NCBI GenBank assembly: GCA_910578215.1 | Contig: CAJTPH010000007.1 | Coordinates: forward strand, 48,356 to 112,355 | Origin: an uncultured Acetatifactor sp. | Lineage (GTDB): Bacteria; Bacillota; Clostridia; Lachnospirales; Lachnospiraceae | Direction of reading: 5' to 3' | DNA length: 64,000 nt | In this document: positions 31,309 to 40,126 of the stretch, in pieces | Position numbering within the stretch: position 1 is the stretch's first letter | Layout: every line of letters begins with the position of its first letter | The notes under the pieces: model-generated | Databases searched by the model: none | What the model saw: the letters and a program-made list of their open reading frames with translations, nothing else | Told to the model about the DNA's origin: nothing | Translations under genes and position numbers: made by a program

Positions 31309-32528
31309 TGGGCACAGCGGAGAGTAAGGAAGGGGAAGGCTATACGATAAGGAAGCTTACCACCGGGGATCTGGATCAGTATAATGCCCTGCTGCGCTAT
31401 GCGTTTCAGGTGACGGAGCAGGATCTGGCCATGGCCGGATGGCGGGACGACGAGATCAAGCAGTCAAAGTTTCCGGTGCTGGAGAGGGCGGACATATGGG
31501 GGTGCTATGACGGGGAGGAGCTGGTTTCCCAGTTTGCGGTGTATCCTCTGGAAATGAACATATATAATAAAAAATGCAGTATCGGATTTGTTACAAGCGT
31601 TTCCACCTATCCGGAATATTCGGGCAAAGGAATTATGAAGATGCTGATGAAGCGGAGTCTGCAGCATATGCGGGAAAGGCATCAGAGTCTTGCGCTGCTG
31701 AATCCGTACTCTATTCCCCTGTACCGCAGGCGCGGGTGGGAGATTATTTCAAATAAGATATCCTACAGGATCAGGGACTGCCAGATTCCCTCAAAGGTAA
31801 AGGCGCCGGGGCATGTGCGGCGGGTGGACTGGTCCAACAGTGATTTCAAGAAGCTGCATATGCGTTTTGCTTCCCAGACCCACGGCTGTCTCTACCGCAA
31901 CGCCCTTGCGTGGGAGGAATACTGGCGCTGGGACGAGGATGACACGGTGGTGGCGATATATTACAGCGCGGCGGACGAGCCTCTGGGGTACATGGTGTAT
32001 CTGCTCAAGGAGGATATTATGCACATTAAGGAGATGATTTACCTGAACCGTGAGGCGCAGAAGGGGCTGTGGGAATATATTCACGCCCATGATTCCATGA
32101 TCGACGAGGTCCGCGGCAACACCTATTATAACGAGCCGGTTGCCTTTGACATGGATGACGGGGACATCAGGGAGACCATCCGCCCCTATATTATGGGAAG
32201 GATTGTGGATGTGGGGCAGTTTTTTGAAAAATATTCCTGTCAGCCGTCGGCGGATATGTGTATTGCCTTTGATATTGAAGACCCGCTTCTGGAATGGAAT
32301 AACGGAACCTTCCGCGTATTGTTCCAGGGCGGACAGTGTTTTTTGACGGACAGGGAGGCGGACCTTCATGTATCCATGAATATATCCACTCTCACCACCC
32401 TGCTGCTGGGATACAAGACCGCGGCGCAGCTTTGGCGTATGGAGCGCATTCAGGGAAAGGAAGGCGCGGCAGGCCTTCTGGATGACGTGCTCCTGCATGA
32501 ACCGCCATATATCTCCGATTATATTTAA
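31308..32528 (+). CDS. Eis-like GNAT N-acetyltransferase
   Basis: A 406-residue protein with the Eis layout. The first GNAT domain (about 12-150) includes VTSVSTYPEYSGKGIMKMLMKRSL, the acetyl-CoA loop (V-x-T-x-P-x-x-x-G-x-G). A second GNAT-like domain (about 160-290) follows, then a C-terminal sterol-carrier-like domain (about 300-400, LHVSMNISTLTTLLLGY). Family members acetylate amines, including aminoglycosides in mycobacterial Eis and unknown substrates elsewhere. The terminal carboxylate needed as general base is present (last residues ISDYI). The start overlaps the MarR stop by 1 nt. Confidence 0.87.
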   Translation: MGTAESKEGEGYTIRKLTTGDLDQYNALLRYAFQVTEQDLAMAGWRDDEIKQSKFPVLERADIWGCYDGEELVSQFAVYPLEMNIYNKKCSIGFVTSVSTYPEYSGKGIMKMLMKRSLQHMRERHQSLALLNPYSIPLYRRRGWEIISNKISYRIRDCQIPSKVKAPGHVRRVDWSNSDFKKLHMRFASQTHGCLYRNALAWEEYWRWDEDDTVVAIYYSAADEPLGYMVYLLKEDIMHIKEMIYLNREAQKGLWEYIHAHDSMIDEVRGNTYYNEPVAFDMDDGDIRETIRPYIMGRIVDVGQFFEKYSCQPSADMCIAFDIEDPLLEWNNGTFRVLFQGGQCFLTDREADLHVSMNISTLTTLLLGYKTAAQLWRMERIQGKEGAAGLLDDVLLHEPPYISDYI

Positions 32529-32598
32529 TGCATATTTTGAAGGCGGGCGGGCATCTTAAGAATAATATCAAAAAATATTATTTCAGGAGGAGTCAGCC

Positions 32599-33162
32599 AT
32601 GTCATTGATCAACAAGGAAGTAAGCGATTTTGAAGTGTATTCTTACCATAAGGGAGCTTTTGAAAAGGTGTCGAAGGCGCAGATTATGGGCAAGTGGAAT
32701 GTGTTTTTCTTTTATCCGGCGGATTTTACCTTTGTCTGCCCCACGGAGCTGGAGGATCTTGCGAACAAGTATGAGGATTTCAAGAAGGCGGGATGCGAGG
32801 TCTACGGCGTCTCCTGTGACACCCATTTTGTGCACAAGGCATGGCACGATGCCTCCGAGAGGATCAAGAAGATTCAGTATCCCATGCTTGCGGACCCCAC
32901 GCACGCCCTTGCAAGGGATTTTGAGGTATATATTGAGACGGACGGCGTTGCCGAGCGCGGAACCTTCGTGGTGAACCCGGAGGGAAAAATCGTGGCATAT
33001 GAGGTGAACGCAGGCAACGTGGGCAGAAATGCCGAGGAGCTTTTCCGCAAGCTGCAGGCGCTGCAGTTTGTGGCGGAGCACGGGGACGAGGTCTGCCCTG
33101 CAAAGTGGAAGCCGGGAGCGGAAACCTTAAAGCCCAGCCTTGACCTTGTCGGTATGCTGTAA
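32599..33162 (+). CDS. ahpC: Alkyl hydroperoxide reductase C (2-Cys peroxiredoxin)
   Basis: Reduces hydrogen peroxide and organic peroxides. The 187-residue protein has the peroxidatic Cys47 in ADFTFVCPTELEDL and the resolving Cys166 in DEVCPAKWKPG. The GTFVVNPEGKIVAYEV block is also typical. AGGAGG lies 8 nt before the ATG. An 8-bp inverted repeat (AATAATAT/ATATTATT, 32561-32582) lies just before the ribosome-binding site, without a clear regulator match. The reductase partner follows 86 nt downstream. Confidence 0.96.
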   Translation: MSLINKEVSDFEVYSYHKGAFEKVSKAQIMGKWNVFFFYPADFTFVCPTELEDLANKYEDFKKAGCEVYGVSCDTHFVHKAWHDASERIKKIQYPMLADPTHALARDFEVYIETDGVAERGTFVVNPEGKIVAYEVNAGNVGRNAEELFRKLQALQFVAEHGDEVCPAKWKPGAETLKPSLDLVGML

Positions 33163-33248
33163 TTATAATAACGCATGCAATGTAACGTGTGTAATTAAAA
33201 GCTTGGAGTTGTCTGGGTTTCAGGGAACAGTGCTTTAGGGGTGTTTTT

Positions 33249-34922
33249 ATGGAAGATAATAAAAATTTGTATGATGTGATTATTGTGGGCGGAGGCCCGG
33301 CGGGGCTCACCGCCGCCATTTACCTTGCCAGGGCGCAGTACCGGGTCCTTGTGGTGGAGAAGGAGCATTTTGGCGGACAGATTACCATTACCAGCGAGGT
33401 GGTAAATTATCCGGGGATCTTGAAGACCAGCGGAGAAAGCCTGACCGGAGAAATGCGCAGGCAGGCGGAGGGCTTTGGCGCGGAATTTCTGCTGGCAGAG
33501 GCGGAGAGTCTGGAGCTGAGCGGCAGGATTAAGACGATAAAGACCTCCAAGGGTGAGCTGCGGTGCTTCGGTGTTCTGATTGCCACGGGCGCCCACCCCA
33601 GAATGATCGGATTTCCGGGGGAGGAGGCATACCGCGGACACGGCGTTGCCTATTGCGCCACCTGCGACGGCGAGTTTTTCACGGGCATGGAGGTGTTTGT
33701 CGTGGGCGGCGGCTTTGCGGCGGCGGAGGAGTCGGTCTTTTTGACAAAGTATGCCAGCCATGTGACCGTTCTGGTGCGGGAGGACGATTTTACCTGTGCC
33801 AAGGCGGTGGCGGAGGAGACGAAAAAGCATCCAAAGATCACGGTGCTCTACAATACCGAGGTAAAGGAGGTTTCCGGCGACAGCGTTCTCAGGCGGCTGG
33901 TATATATAAACAATAAAACCGGAGAAACAACGGAATACAAGGCGGAGGAGGGCAGGACCTTCGGGGTTTTCGTGTTTGCGGGTTACGAGCCTGCCACAAA
34001 GCTGGTGAGAGGGCTGGTCAAGCTGAGCGAGCAGGGCTATGTGATTACGGATATCAGCCAGAAAACCAGCCTGGACGGCGTCTATGCGGCGGGAGACGTG
34101 TGTGTAAAGAATCTCCGGCAGGTAGTGACGGCTGTGGGAGACGGCGCCGTAGCCGCCACAGAGCTGGAGCGGTACGCCGGAGCCATGCATAAGGAGACGG
34201 GAATTGTGCCTCAGAGGGCGGTCAGCAAAGCGCCCCGGACCCAGGCTGGCCAGGGAGCTTCCAACGGGGGAGCAGGAAGGCCGCCCGGTACGGAGGCGGA
34301 AGCTTCAGGGACCGGAAACGGCCTTTTCACGAAGGAGATACTGGAGCAGCTCCATACGGTATTTGAGAGGATGGAAAATCCGCTGATCCTGGAGCTGTAT
34401 CTGGACGAACGTCCGGTTTCCATGGAATTAAAGCAGTATATGGAAAGCCTTGGAGAGCTTACGGACAAGCTCACGGTGGTGGAAGGGGACAGAAACGTGG
34501 AATACGGACGGCCCTATGTAAGAGTCCTGAGGGCGGACAGAACGCCTGCGGGTCTTGGCTTTCACGGGGTGCCGGGAGGGCATGAGTTTGCTTCCTTTGT
34601 CATGGGGCTTTACAATGCCGCCGGAAAGGGACAGGCCCTGGATGACGCGCAGCTTGCCAGAATCAGCGATATCGACGATGCTCTGGACCTGAAGATCATG
34701 GTTTCCCTGTCCTGTACCATGTGCCCGGAGCTGGTAACGTCCGCGCAGAAAATAGCCTCCCTGAATGAGCATGTCAATGCGGAGGTCTATGATATCAACC
34801 ACTTCGGGGAGCTTAAGGACAAATATAATGTGATGAGCGTACCGTGCATGGTGCTGAATGACGAAAAGGTATCCTTTGGCAAGAAAAATATTGAACAGAT
34901 TCTGGACTGGATTGCAAGATAG
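33249..34922 (+). CDS. AhpF-like peroxiredoxin reductase with permuted domains
   Basis: A 557-residue flavoprotein that should reduce AhpC. Residues 1-310 are thioredoxin-reductase-like: IIVGGGPAGLTAAIYLA (FAD), GHGVAYCATCDG (redox Cys136/Cys139), VFVVGGGFAAAEES (NAD(P)H) and GVYAAGDVCVKNLRQ. A Gly/Pro/Ala-rich linker (about 333-363) leads to two thioredoxin-fold units ending with SLSCTMCPELV (Cys489/Cys492) and a VPCMVLND strand. In classical AhpF the tandem thioredoxin fold is N-terminal; here it is C-terminal. Electron flow NADH-FAD-CATC-CTMC-AhpC is inferred. A terminator follows. Confidence 0.9.
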   Translation: MEDNKNLYDVIIVGGGPAGLTAAIYLARAQYRVLVVEKEHFGGQITITSEVVNYPGILKTSGESLTGEMRRQAEGFGAEFLLAEAESLELSGRIKTIKTSKGELRCFGVLIATGAHPRMIGFPGEEAYRGHGVAYCATCDGEFFTGMEVFVVGGGFAAAEESVFLTKYASHVTVLVREDDFTCAKAVAEETKKHPKITVLYNTEVKEVSGDSVLRRLVYINNKTGETTEYKAEEGRTFGVFVFAGYEPATKLVRGLVKLSEQGYVITDISQKTSLDGVYAAGDVCVKNLRQVVTAVGDGAVAATELERYAGAMHKETGIVPQRAVSKAPRTQAGQGASNGGAGRPPGTEAEASGTGNGLFTKEILEQLHTVFERMENPLILELYLDERPVSMELKQYMESLGELTDKLTVVEGDRNVEYGRPYVRVLRADRTPAGLGFHGVPGGHEFASFVMGLYNAAGKGQALDDAQLARISDIDDALDLKIMVSLSCTMCPELVTSAQKIASLNEHVNAEVYDINHFGELKDKYNVMSVPCMVLNDEKVSFGKKNIEQILDWIAR

Positions 34923-34987
34923 CGGCGTAAGCGCCCATAAGAATGCCAGGCGGACAGGGCTTTAGGGTGACAGGAGCGCAGTAAAAG

Positions 34988-35010
34988 GGGGCTGTTTTTG
35001 CAACAGCCCC
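34988..35010. terminator. Bidirectional terminator between ahpF-like and FIST genes
   Basis: GGGGCTGTT and AACAGCCCC pair around TTTGC. The site lies between convergent genes, with A/T-rich flanks on both sides (AAAAG on the left, TGTTATAT on the right). Confidence 0.75.
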
Positions 35011-35035
35011 TGTTATATACATTATAAACCAGGTT

Positions 35036-36139
35036 TTACTTGATAATCAGTACGGTAGACGTCTCATTGATATGTCCAAGGTACGCTTCCCCGCCGGTAG
35101 AAAAGCCGATGCTGGGATATCTGCCCCAGAGCGCGCAGTAGTCTGCCGTCAGTTCCTTGTTCAGCATCTCCAGAGTGCGGTACAGGCAGTTGAAATTGAT
35201 AACCCCCGCAGGCTGGTATGTAATCTTATCGTCCAACGCCTGCTTCGTATCCGATACGATATCCCCAATTTTCAGCACATTGATTTCAGAGCCCTCCGGA
35301 ATGCCGCAGTGAAGGGTAATACCGCCGTCCTGTATCTGGTTAAAGGTACGCACGAATATTTCGCCGTCCGCCACGATTCCCAGAGGATTGGAAACAAAGT
35401 AATTCTGAATCTCTGCTGCGGGAACGCCAAGAACCTCCGCATATACCTCTCCGCAGGGTCTGCCGTCAAACTCGAACAGGATACGGCTGTGCAGGTCGGA
35501 CTTTGTTACGGCAAGCTTTCTCTCCGACATGACGCAGGCGCTTTGCGTCTTAAGCACGTCATAGCCCTTAACTGTCTTTAATACCGCCAGAACCGCCGCG
35601 TTGGCGTAGCTTTTGCCGTTGGCGTACACTCTGGAAATATTATTTTCTGCCGCGGAGGAGGAGCCGCCCACAAAAAGGATATCCGTAGCGGTACCCAGCC
35701 GGTCCATAAAGATTTCTTCCGCCTTCGCGCCGGATTCAAACAGCACGATTCCTACATATTTGTCAAAATGATTGAAGATCTCGTCGCTGCCGCCAAAATG
35801 GGCTTCCATGCTTTTTGCCACGTTCTGAAGCTCCACAGCCTTGTCGATGCCTTCCACAACCTGAATGCAGCTGTCCTCAACGCTGTCCTTATCCATGGCC
35901 ATAATGCTGACCGAATGATCCGTATAATCGGAATTGCAGTATTCGCTGTGAGAGGTAGAACCTATGATACTGCTGCCGGGGAAAGCAGCCGCCAGCTCTG
36001 CCGCAGGGTTTGTATCGTCATAGAAGCTGGATGCAAAAAACAAAAGAAGCTTTGCCTCAAAGCCCTTCAGCGCTTCCTTTGCCTGCCCTGCCACATCCCT
36101 GCTGTCCGTTCCTTTAATAGAAATAGTTTTAATAGCCAA
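35036..36139 (-). CDS. FIST-domain sensory protein
   Basis: A 367-residue protein with FIST_N (about 25-210) and FIST_C (about 220-350) domains, thought to bind small ligands such as amino acids. GCTSHSEY-like block here is IIGSTSHSEYCN; FVGGSSSAAENN and the C-terminal GFSTGGEAYLGHINETSTVLII are family features. It has no signal peptide, membrane helix or output domain, so it must act with a separate partner. The start is a TTG supported by AAAGGTGGG 6 nt upstream. It lies 33 nt after a small protein gene read from the same promoter. Confidence 0.88.
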   Translation of the reverse strand: MAIKTISIKGTDSRDVAGQAKEALKGFEAKLLLFFASSFYDDTNPAAELAAAFPGSSIIGSTSHSEYCNSDYTDHSVSIMAMDKDSVEDSCIQVVEGIDKAVELQNVAKSMEAHFGGSDEIFNHFDKYVGIVLFESGAKAEEIFMDRLGTATDILFVGGSSSAAENNISRVYANGKSYANAAVLAVLKTVKGYDVLKTQSACVMSERKLAVTKSDLHSRILFEFDGRPCGEVYAEVLGVPAAEIQNYFVSNPLGIVADGEIFVRTFNQIQDGGITLHCGIPEGSEINVLKIGDIVSDTKQALDDKITYQPAGVINFNCLYRTLEMLNKELTADYCALWGRYPSIGFSTGGEAYLGHINETSTVLIIK

Positions 36140-36172
36140 TGTTATCCCACCTTTACTTCAATTTTTTACATG

Positions 36173-36373
36173 CTAAACGTACAAGCCAAATTCCAAACCA
36201 ATCTCTCTTAATTTCTGCATCACGGCAAGATCGTCCGGAGACGTAGGTGTGTACTTATTGATTGCAATTCCCTTTAAAATGATCTTTGTTTTGACACTGT
36301 TTGCAATAACCTGGTTCCCTTTGGATTTTTCTGTAACTATCTTTTGGATCATATTGTAAATCTGTCCAGCCAA
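36173..36373 (-). CDS. Small conserved-looking protein upstream of FIST gene (66 aa)
   Basis: A 66-residue basic soluble protein reads MAGQIYNMIQKIVTEKSKGN then VKTKIILKGIAINKYTP and ends LREIGLEFGLYV. A TTG start is supported by GGGAGGTGA upstream. An overlapping ATG is out of frame. I do not recognise a family. Its position in the same transcript as the FIST gene, both with TTG starts and strong ribosome-binding sites, makes it a candidate partner of the FIST sensor. Confidence 0.65.
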   Translation of the reverse strand: MAGQIYNMIQKIVTEKSKGNQVIANSVKTKIILKGIAINKYTPTSPDDLAVMQKLREIGLEFGLYV

Positions 36374-36436
36374 TCCATATCACCTCCCTTTGAGTACAGA
36401 AAACGCCCGTCCGACGCCCCCTGCCAGAATATGGTT

Positions 36437-36466
36437 ATTATAGCATATGTCCCTTTCCACTGTCAA
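36437..36466 (-). promoter_or_regulatory. Sigma-A promoter for the small protein/FIST operon
   Basis: On the minus strand a perfect TTGACA and a perfect TATAAT are 18 nt apart, 64 nt upstream of the first start codon. Confidence 0.8.
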
Positions 36467-36486
36467 CAATCCCTGCAATGGGGTAT

Positions 36487-36520
36487 TGTGCCCTGGCAGG
36501 GGTTTCGGCGCCAGGGCACA
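36487..36520. promoter_or_regulatory. Inverted repeat between divergent promoters
   Basis: TGTGCCCTGGC and GCCAGGGCACA are exact complements separated by 12 nt. The repeat lies upstream of both the FIST promoter (minus) and the GH51 promoter (plus), so it is not a terminator for either. It may bind a regulator. Confidence 0.5.
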
Positions 36521-36535
36521 GGGTGTTAAAAACCC

Positions 36536-36564
36536 TTGACGTGCTTTGTAAAACAGCTTATTAT
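36536..36564 (+). promoter_or_regulatory. Sigma-A promoter for GH51 arabinofuranosidase
   Basis: TTGACG and TATTAT are 17 nt apart. The 90-nt leader can form a stem between CGCAGATTA (about 36572) and TAATCTGTGCG (about 36620). Confidence 0.65.
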
Positions 36565-36654
36565 TTAAGAACAGACGCAGATTACATAAAACGGCAGACT
36601 GTAAAAATATGAACCGCATATAATCTGTGCGGCGGGAAGGAACGGTATAAGCTT

Positions 36655-38148
36655 ATGGCAAAACTGTATGTAAATCCAAATGTGAAAAAAGGGCACATCA
36701 ACCCTGAGCTTCAGGGGCATTTTTCGGAGCATCTGGGCAGGTGTATTTATGAGGGGATCTTTGTGGGGGAAAATTCAGACATCCCCAACGTGAACGGCAT
36801 GCGCACGGATGTGGTGGAGGCGCTGAAGGAGATTCGGGTTCCGGTGCTGCGCTGGCCGGGAGGGTGCTTTGCGGACGAGTACCATTGGAGGGACGGAATC
36901 GGCCCTAAGGAGAAGCGCAAGAAGATGATCAATACCCATTGGGGCGGCGTGGTGGAGGACAACAGCTTCGGCACCCATGAATTTATGGAGCTGTGCAGTC
37001 AGCTGGGCTGCAAGACCTATATAAACGGCAATGTGGGCAGCGGCACCGTACAGGAGATGAGCGAGTGGGTGGAGTACCTGACCTTTAACGGCGTATCTCC
37101 CATGGCGGACCTGAGGGCGCAGAACGGACGCAAGGAGCCCTGGACGGTGGATTATTTCGGCGTGGGCAACGAGAACTGGGGCTGCGGCGGCAATATGAGA
37201 CCGGAATATTATGGAGATCTGTACCGCAGATACCAGACCTATGTGCGCAATTACGGAAGGCCCGTCAGCAAGATTGCCTGCGGCGCCAACGCAGAGGATT
37301 ATCACTGGACGTCAAAGGTGCTGGAGACTACCTTTGACCACGGAAACGGCTTTATGAACGGACTGTCCCTGCACTATTACACCCTTCCCACAGGGAATTG
37401 GGGCAAAAAGGGCTCCTCGCTTGAGTATGACGAGAAGGATTGGTACCGCACCATGAAGCAGACTCTGAAGATGGAGGAGCTGATAAAGAGACACGGCGCC
37501 ATTATGGACAGCTATGATCCCGGGAAAAGGATCGGCATGATAATCGACGAGTGGGGGACCTGGTATGACGTGGAACCGGGCACCAACCCGGGCTTCCTGT
37601 ACCAGCAGAGCACCATGCGCGATGCCCTGGTGGCAGGTATAAACCTGAATCTCTTTAACAAAAACTGCGACCGTGTGAAGATGGCAAACATTGCCCAGAT
37701 GGTGAACGTGCTTCAGGCAGTGATTCTGACCGAAGGGGAGAGGATGCTGAAGACCCCTACATGGCATACCTTTAATTTGTATAAATTTCACCAGGACGGG
37801 GAGCTGGTGGAGTCCTCCGTGGAGACCAGGGAGACAGGGCTGGAGGAAGGCTTCAAGGTTCCGGACCTTACGGAATCCGTATCCCGGGCAAAGGACGGAA
37901 AGCTCCATATCACTCTCACCAATCTCTCTCTGGAGGACACCGCCGACATCGAGGGCATATTTGCGGACTGCAGTATAAAAAATGTCAGGGGAACCATCCT
38001 CACCGGAGATATGAGGGCGCACAATACCTTTGACGCGCCCGACCAGGTGCACACCAGGGATTTTGACGCCGAAATTACGGCGGACAACAAGGTGGCGTTC
38101 AAGCTGCCGCCCTGCAGCGTGCTGCATCTCGAGGCGGAGCTGGCGTAA
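36655..38148 (+). CDS. Glycoside hydrolase family 51 alpha-L-arabinofuranosidase
   Basis: A 497-residue cytoplasmic enzyme that releases arabinose from arabinan or arabinoxylan oligosaccharides. The TIM barrel has RWPGGCFADEYHWRDGIGP, the acid/base Glu173 in GVGNENWGCGG and the nucleophile Glu299 in MIIDEWGTWYD. A C-terminal beta domain starts near 385. Length matches AbfA proteins and there is no signal peptide. It fits debranching of the arabinan side chains of rhamnogalacturonan. It has its own promoter. The next gene (MoxR) starts 41 nt later and may be read through, as no hairpin is seen. Confidence 0.95.
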   Translation: MAKLYVNPNVKKGHINPELQGHFSEHLGRCIYEGIFVGENSDIPNVNGMRTDVVEALKEIRVPVLRWPGGCFADEYHWRDGIGPKEKRKKMINTHWGGVVEDNSFGTHEFMELCSQLGCKTYINGNVGSGTVQEMSEWVEYLTFNGVSPMADLRAQNGRKEPWTVDYFGVGNENWGCGGNMRPEYYGDLYRRYQTYVRNYGRPVSKIACGANAEDYHWTSKVLETTFDHGNGFMNGLSLHYYTLPTGNWGKKGSSLEYDEKDWYRTMKQTLKMEELIKRHGAIMDSYDPGKRIGMIIDEWGTWYDVEPGTNPGFLYQQSTMRDALVAGINLNLFNKNCDRVKMANIAQMVNVLQAVILTEGERMLKTPTWHTFNLYKFHQDGELVESSVETRETGLEEGFKVPDLTESVSRAKDGKLHITLTNLSLEDTADIEGIFADCSIKNVRGTILTGDMRAHNTFDAPDQVHTRDFDAEITADNKVAFKLPPCSVLHLEAELA

Positions 38149-38189
38149 CCGGATAACCCGAGGGAATCGGTCACAGAGAGGGGCAGGCG

Positions 38190-39143
38190 TTGGAGGAACT
38201 GAGAAGGAAAGCTCATCTGGTAATGGATGAGGTAAAAAAAGTCATTATCGGCAAGGACGAATGTGTTGAAAAGGTGATGGGTGCGGTTCTGGCAAAGGGG
38301 CATGTCCTTCTGGAGGATGTGCCCGGAGTGGGAAAGACAGAGATGGCGCTGTCTTTTTCCAGGGCGATGGGCATACAGGCTAACAGAGTGCAGTTTACGC
38401 CTGACGTAATGCCCTCCGATATCACCGGATTTTCCATGTATCACAAGGAGACGGAGAGCTTTGCCTACCATCCCGGGGCGGCAATGTGCAATCTGCTTCT
38501 GGCGGACGAGATCAACAGAACCTCGCCCAAGACCCAGTCCGCGCTTCTGGAGGTGATGGAGGAGGGCAACGTGACGGTGGACGGCGTCACCAGGGAGGTG
38601 CCCAAGCCCTTTATCGTTATCGCCACCCAGAACCCAATAGGCTTTTTTGGGACCCAGAGGCTGCCGGAGGCGCAGATGGACCGCTTTCTGATCTGTATCA
38701 GCATGGGCTATCCGGCGGTGGAGGATGAGATCGTCATGCTCAAGAGCCGCCATAACGAGGAACCCCTGGATAGGGTCAAGGCGGTCATAAACGGCGGGGA
38801 GCTGCTTGAAATGCAGGGGGTGGCGGAAAATATTTTCGTTCACGACAACGTTTACCGTTATATCGTGGAGCTTGCGTCGCAGACCAGGGCGCACGGCCTG
38901 CTGGAGCTTGGAATAAGCCCCAGAGGGGCGCTTGCCGTGGGCAGGATGGCAAGGGCGTATGCCTTTCTGAGAGGAAGGGATTTTGTGTCGCCCAGGGATG
39001 TGAAATCGGCGTTTTTTGATGTGGGCGTCCACCGCATACGCCTGAGCCAGAAGGCGAGAGTCGACGGCAGGGATGCAGCGGGAGTACTGAAGGAGGTATT
39101 GGACAGGGTCAGGGAGCCCGCGGCGGGGGAAAAGGTACGCTGA
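38190..39143 (+). CDS. MoxR-family AAA+ ATPase
   Basis: A 317-residue chaperone-like ATPase. Walker A is LEDVPGVGKTEMALSFS, Walker B LLADEINR, sensor 1 IATQNP, and PEAQMDRFL is the arginine-finger/sensor region; ISPRGALAVGRMARA is the sensor-2 lid. The MoxR / DUF58 / transglutaminase trio is a standard unit proposed to activate or assemble surface proteins. The start is a TTG with GAGAGGGG about 6 nt upstream; ATG 38223 in frame is an alternative. The stop overlaps the DUF58 start. Confidence 0.92.
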   Translation: MEELRRKAHLVMDEVKKVIIGKDECVEKVMGAVLAKGHVLLEDVPGVGKTEMALSFSRAMGIQANRVQFTPDVMPSDITGFSMYHKETESFAYHPGAAMCNLLLADEINRTSPKTQSALLEVMEEGNVTVDGVTREVPKPFIVIATQNPIGFFGTQRLPEAQMDRFLICISMGYPAVEDEIVMLKSRHNEEPLDRVKAVINGGELLEMQGVAENIFVHDNVYRYIVELASQTRAHGLLELGISPRGALAVGRMARAYAFLRGRDFVSPRDVKSAFFDVGVHRIRLSQKARVDGRDAAGVLKEVLDRVREPAAGEKVR

Positions 39144-40126
39144 TGTTAAAGAGAAGATTGTATTATCTGTTGATGCTTGCGGGGGTATTTTATCTGGTGC
39201 TGCTGTATGATTTCTGGGGGCTGCGCTTTGTGGCAGGCTGTCTTTTGGTTTTTCCTTCAGGCAGCCTGCTTTTGCTGCTTTTGCAGGCTCTCTGCGGCAG
39301 GTATACGCTGGAGGCGGAGTCGGAATGGGTGTACAGGGGCGAGGGGACGGCGCTGGTCTTTACCCTTGAAAACCGGGGGATTCTGCCGGTGGGACGGGTG
39401 ATGCTGAGCGGAAGGCTGCAGACGCCCGGCGAAAAGGATATAAAGCTCAGGCAATGCCTGCTTGGCGTCGGCGCAAGGGCTGCCGGGACGGTGCGGGTCT
39501 CCGTACAGACGGCGCACTGCGGAACGGCGAGGCTGGAGAAGGCGCGGGTCAGGATCTTTGACGCCCTTGGGTTGTTTTCCCTGCCGGTGCGGGGAAACGG
39601 CAGCTTTGCCGTCTATGTGCTGCCCAGGGTGGACGCCGGCTACGGACGTGAGCTTGAGAGGGTCGCCCAGACCTTTGCCGACGCGCAGGAGGATGACATT
39701 TATATAAGAAGCTACCGCCAGGGAGACAGTATTCACCGCGTCTACTGGAAGCTGTCCGCAAAGGAGGGCGAGCTGCAGGTCAGGGATTACGAGCCCTTCA
39801 GCTCTGTCAGCCTGTATCTGGACTTTGGGCATAGGCTGCGGGAGCAGGCGGCGGAATGGGACGCTTATCTGGAAAAGGCGGCGTCGATCCTGGCATATCT
39901 GTCAAAGCCAGGGCAGAACATGACGGAGGTTGTCTGGAGCGAGGGAGAGAGCTTCCGCAGGTATACGGTCCGCGGCGGCAGGGAAACGGCTGAGTGCATG
40001 TGTGCCGTCCTGGGACGCAGAGACGATGCGGCTGCTTATTTTGACGCGCCTGTTTTTGCTTTGGAGCAGGGCTACCGTCTGGACGGGGAAGGCAGATTGT
40101 ATTTGGGGGGAGCGTTGTTTTTATGA
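39143..40126 (+). CDS. DUF58 (vWA-like) membrane protein
   Basis: A 327-residue protein with two N-terminal TM helices (about 7-50), an extracytoplasmic-type beta region and the DUF58 core. Its signature is YRQGDSIHRVYWKLSAKEGELQVRDYE (about 192-220), followed by VSLYLDFGH, a partial vWA metal-site strand. It is the usual partner of the MoxR ATPase just upstream, with which it overlaps by 1 nt. It overlaps the transglutaminase gene by 4 nt. Function is not known beyond the genetic link. Confidence 0.9.
   Translation: MLKRRLYYLLMLAGVFYLVLLYDFWGLRFVAGCLLVFPSGSLLLLLLQALCGRYTLEAESEWVYRGEGTALVFTLENRGILPVGRVMLSGRLQTPGEKDIKLRQCLLGVGARAAGTVRVSVQTAHCGTARLEKARVRIFDALGLFSLPVRGNGSFAVYVLPRVDAGYGRELERVAQTFADAQEDDIYIRSYRQGDSIHRVYWKLSAKEGELQVRDYEPFSSVSLYLDFGHRLREQAAEWDAYLEKAASILAYLSKPGQNMTEVVWSEGESFRRYTVRGGRETAECMCAVLGRRDDAAAYFDAPVFALEQGYRLDGEGRLYLGGALFL

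Noticed and set aside
32561..32582. AATAATAT/ATATTATT inverted repeat before ahpC as a PerR box
   Set aside because: Arm sequence and spacing do not fit the PerR consensus, and it abuts the ribosome-binding site. It may be a weak RNA hairpin.
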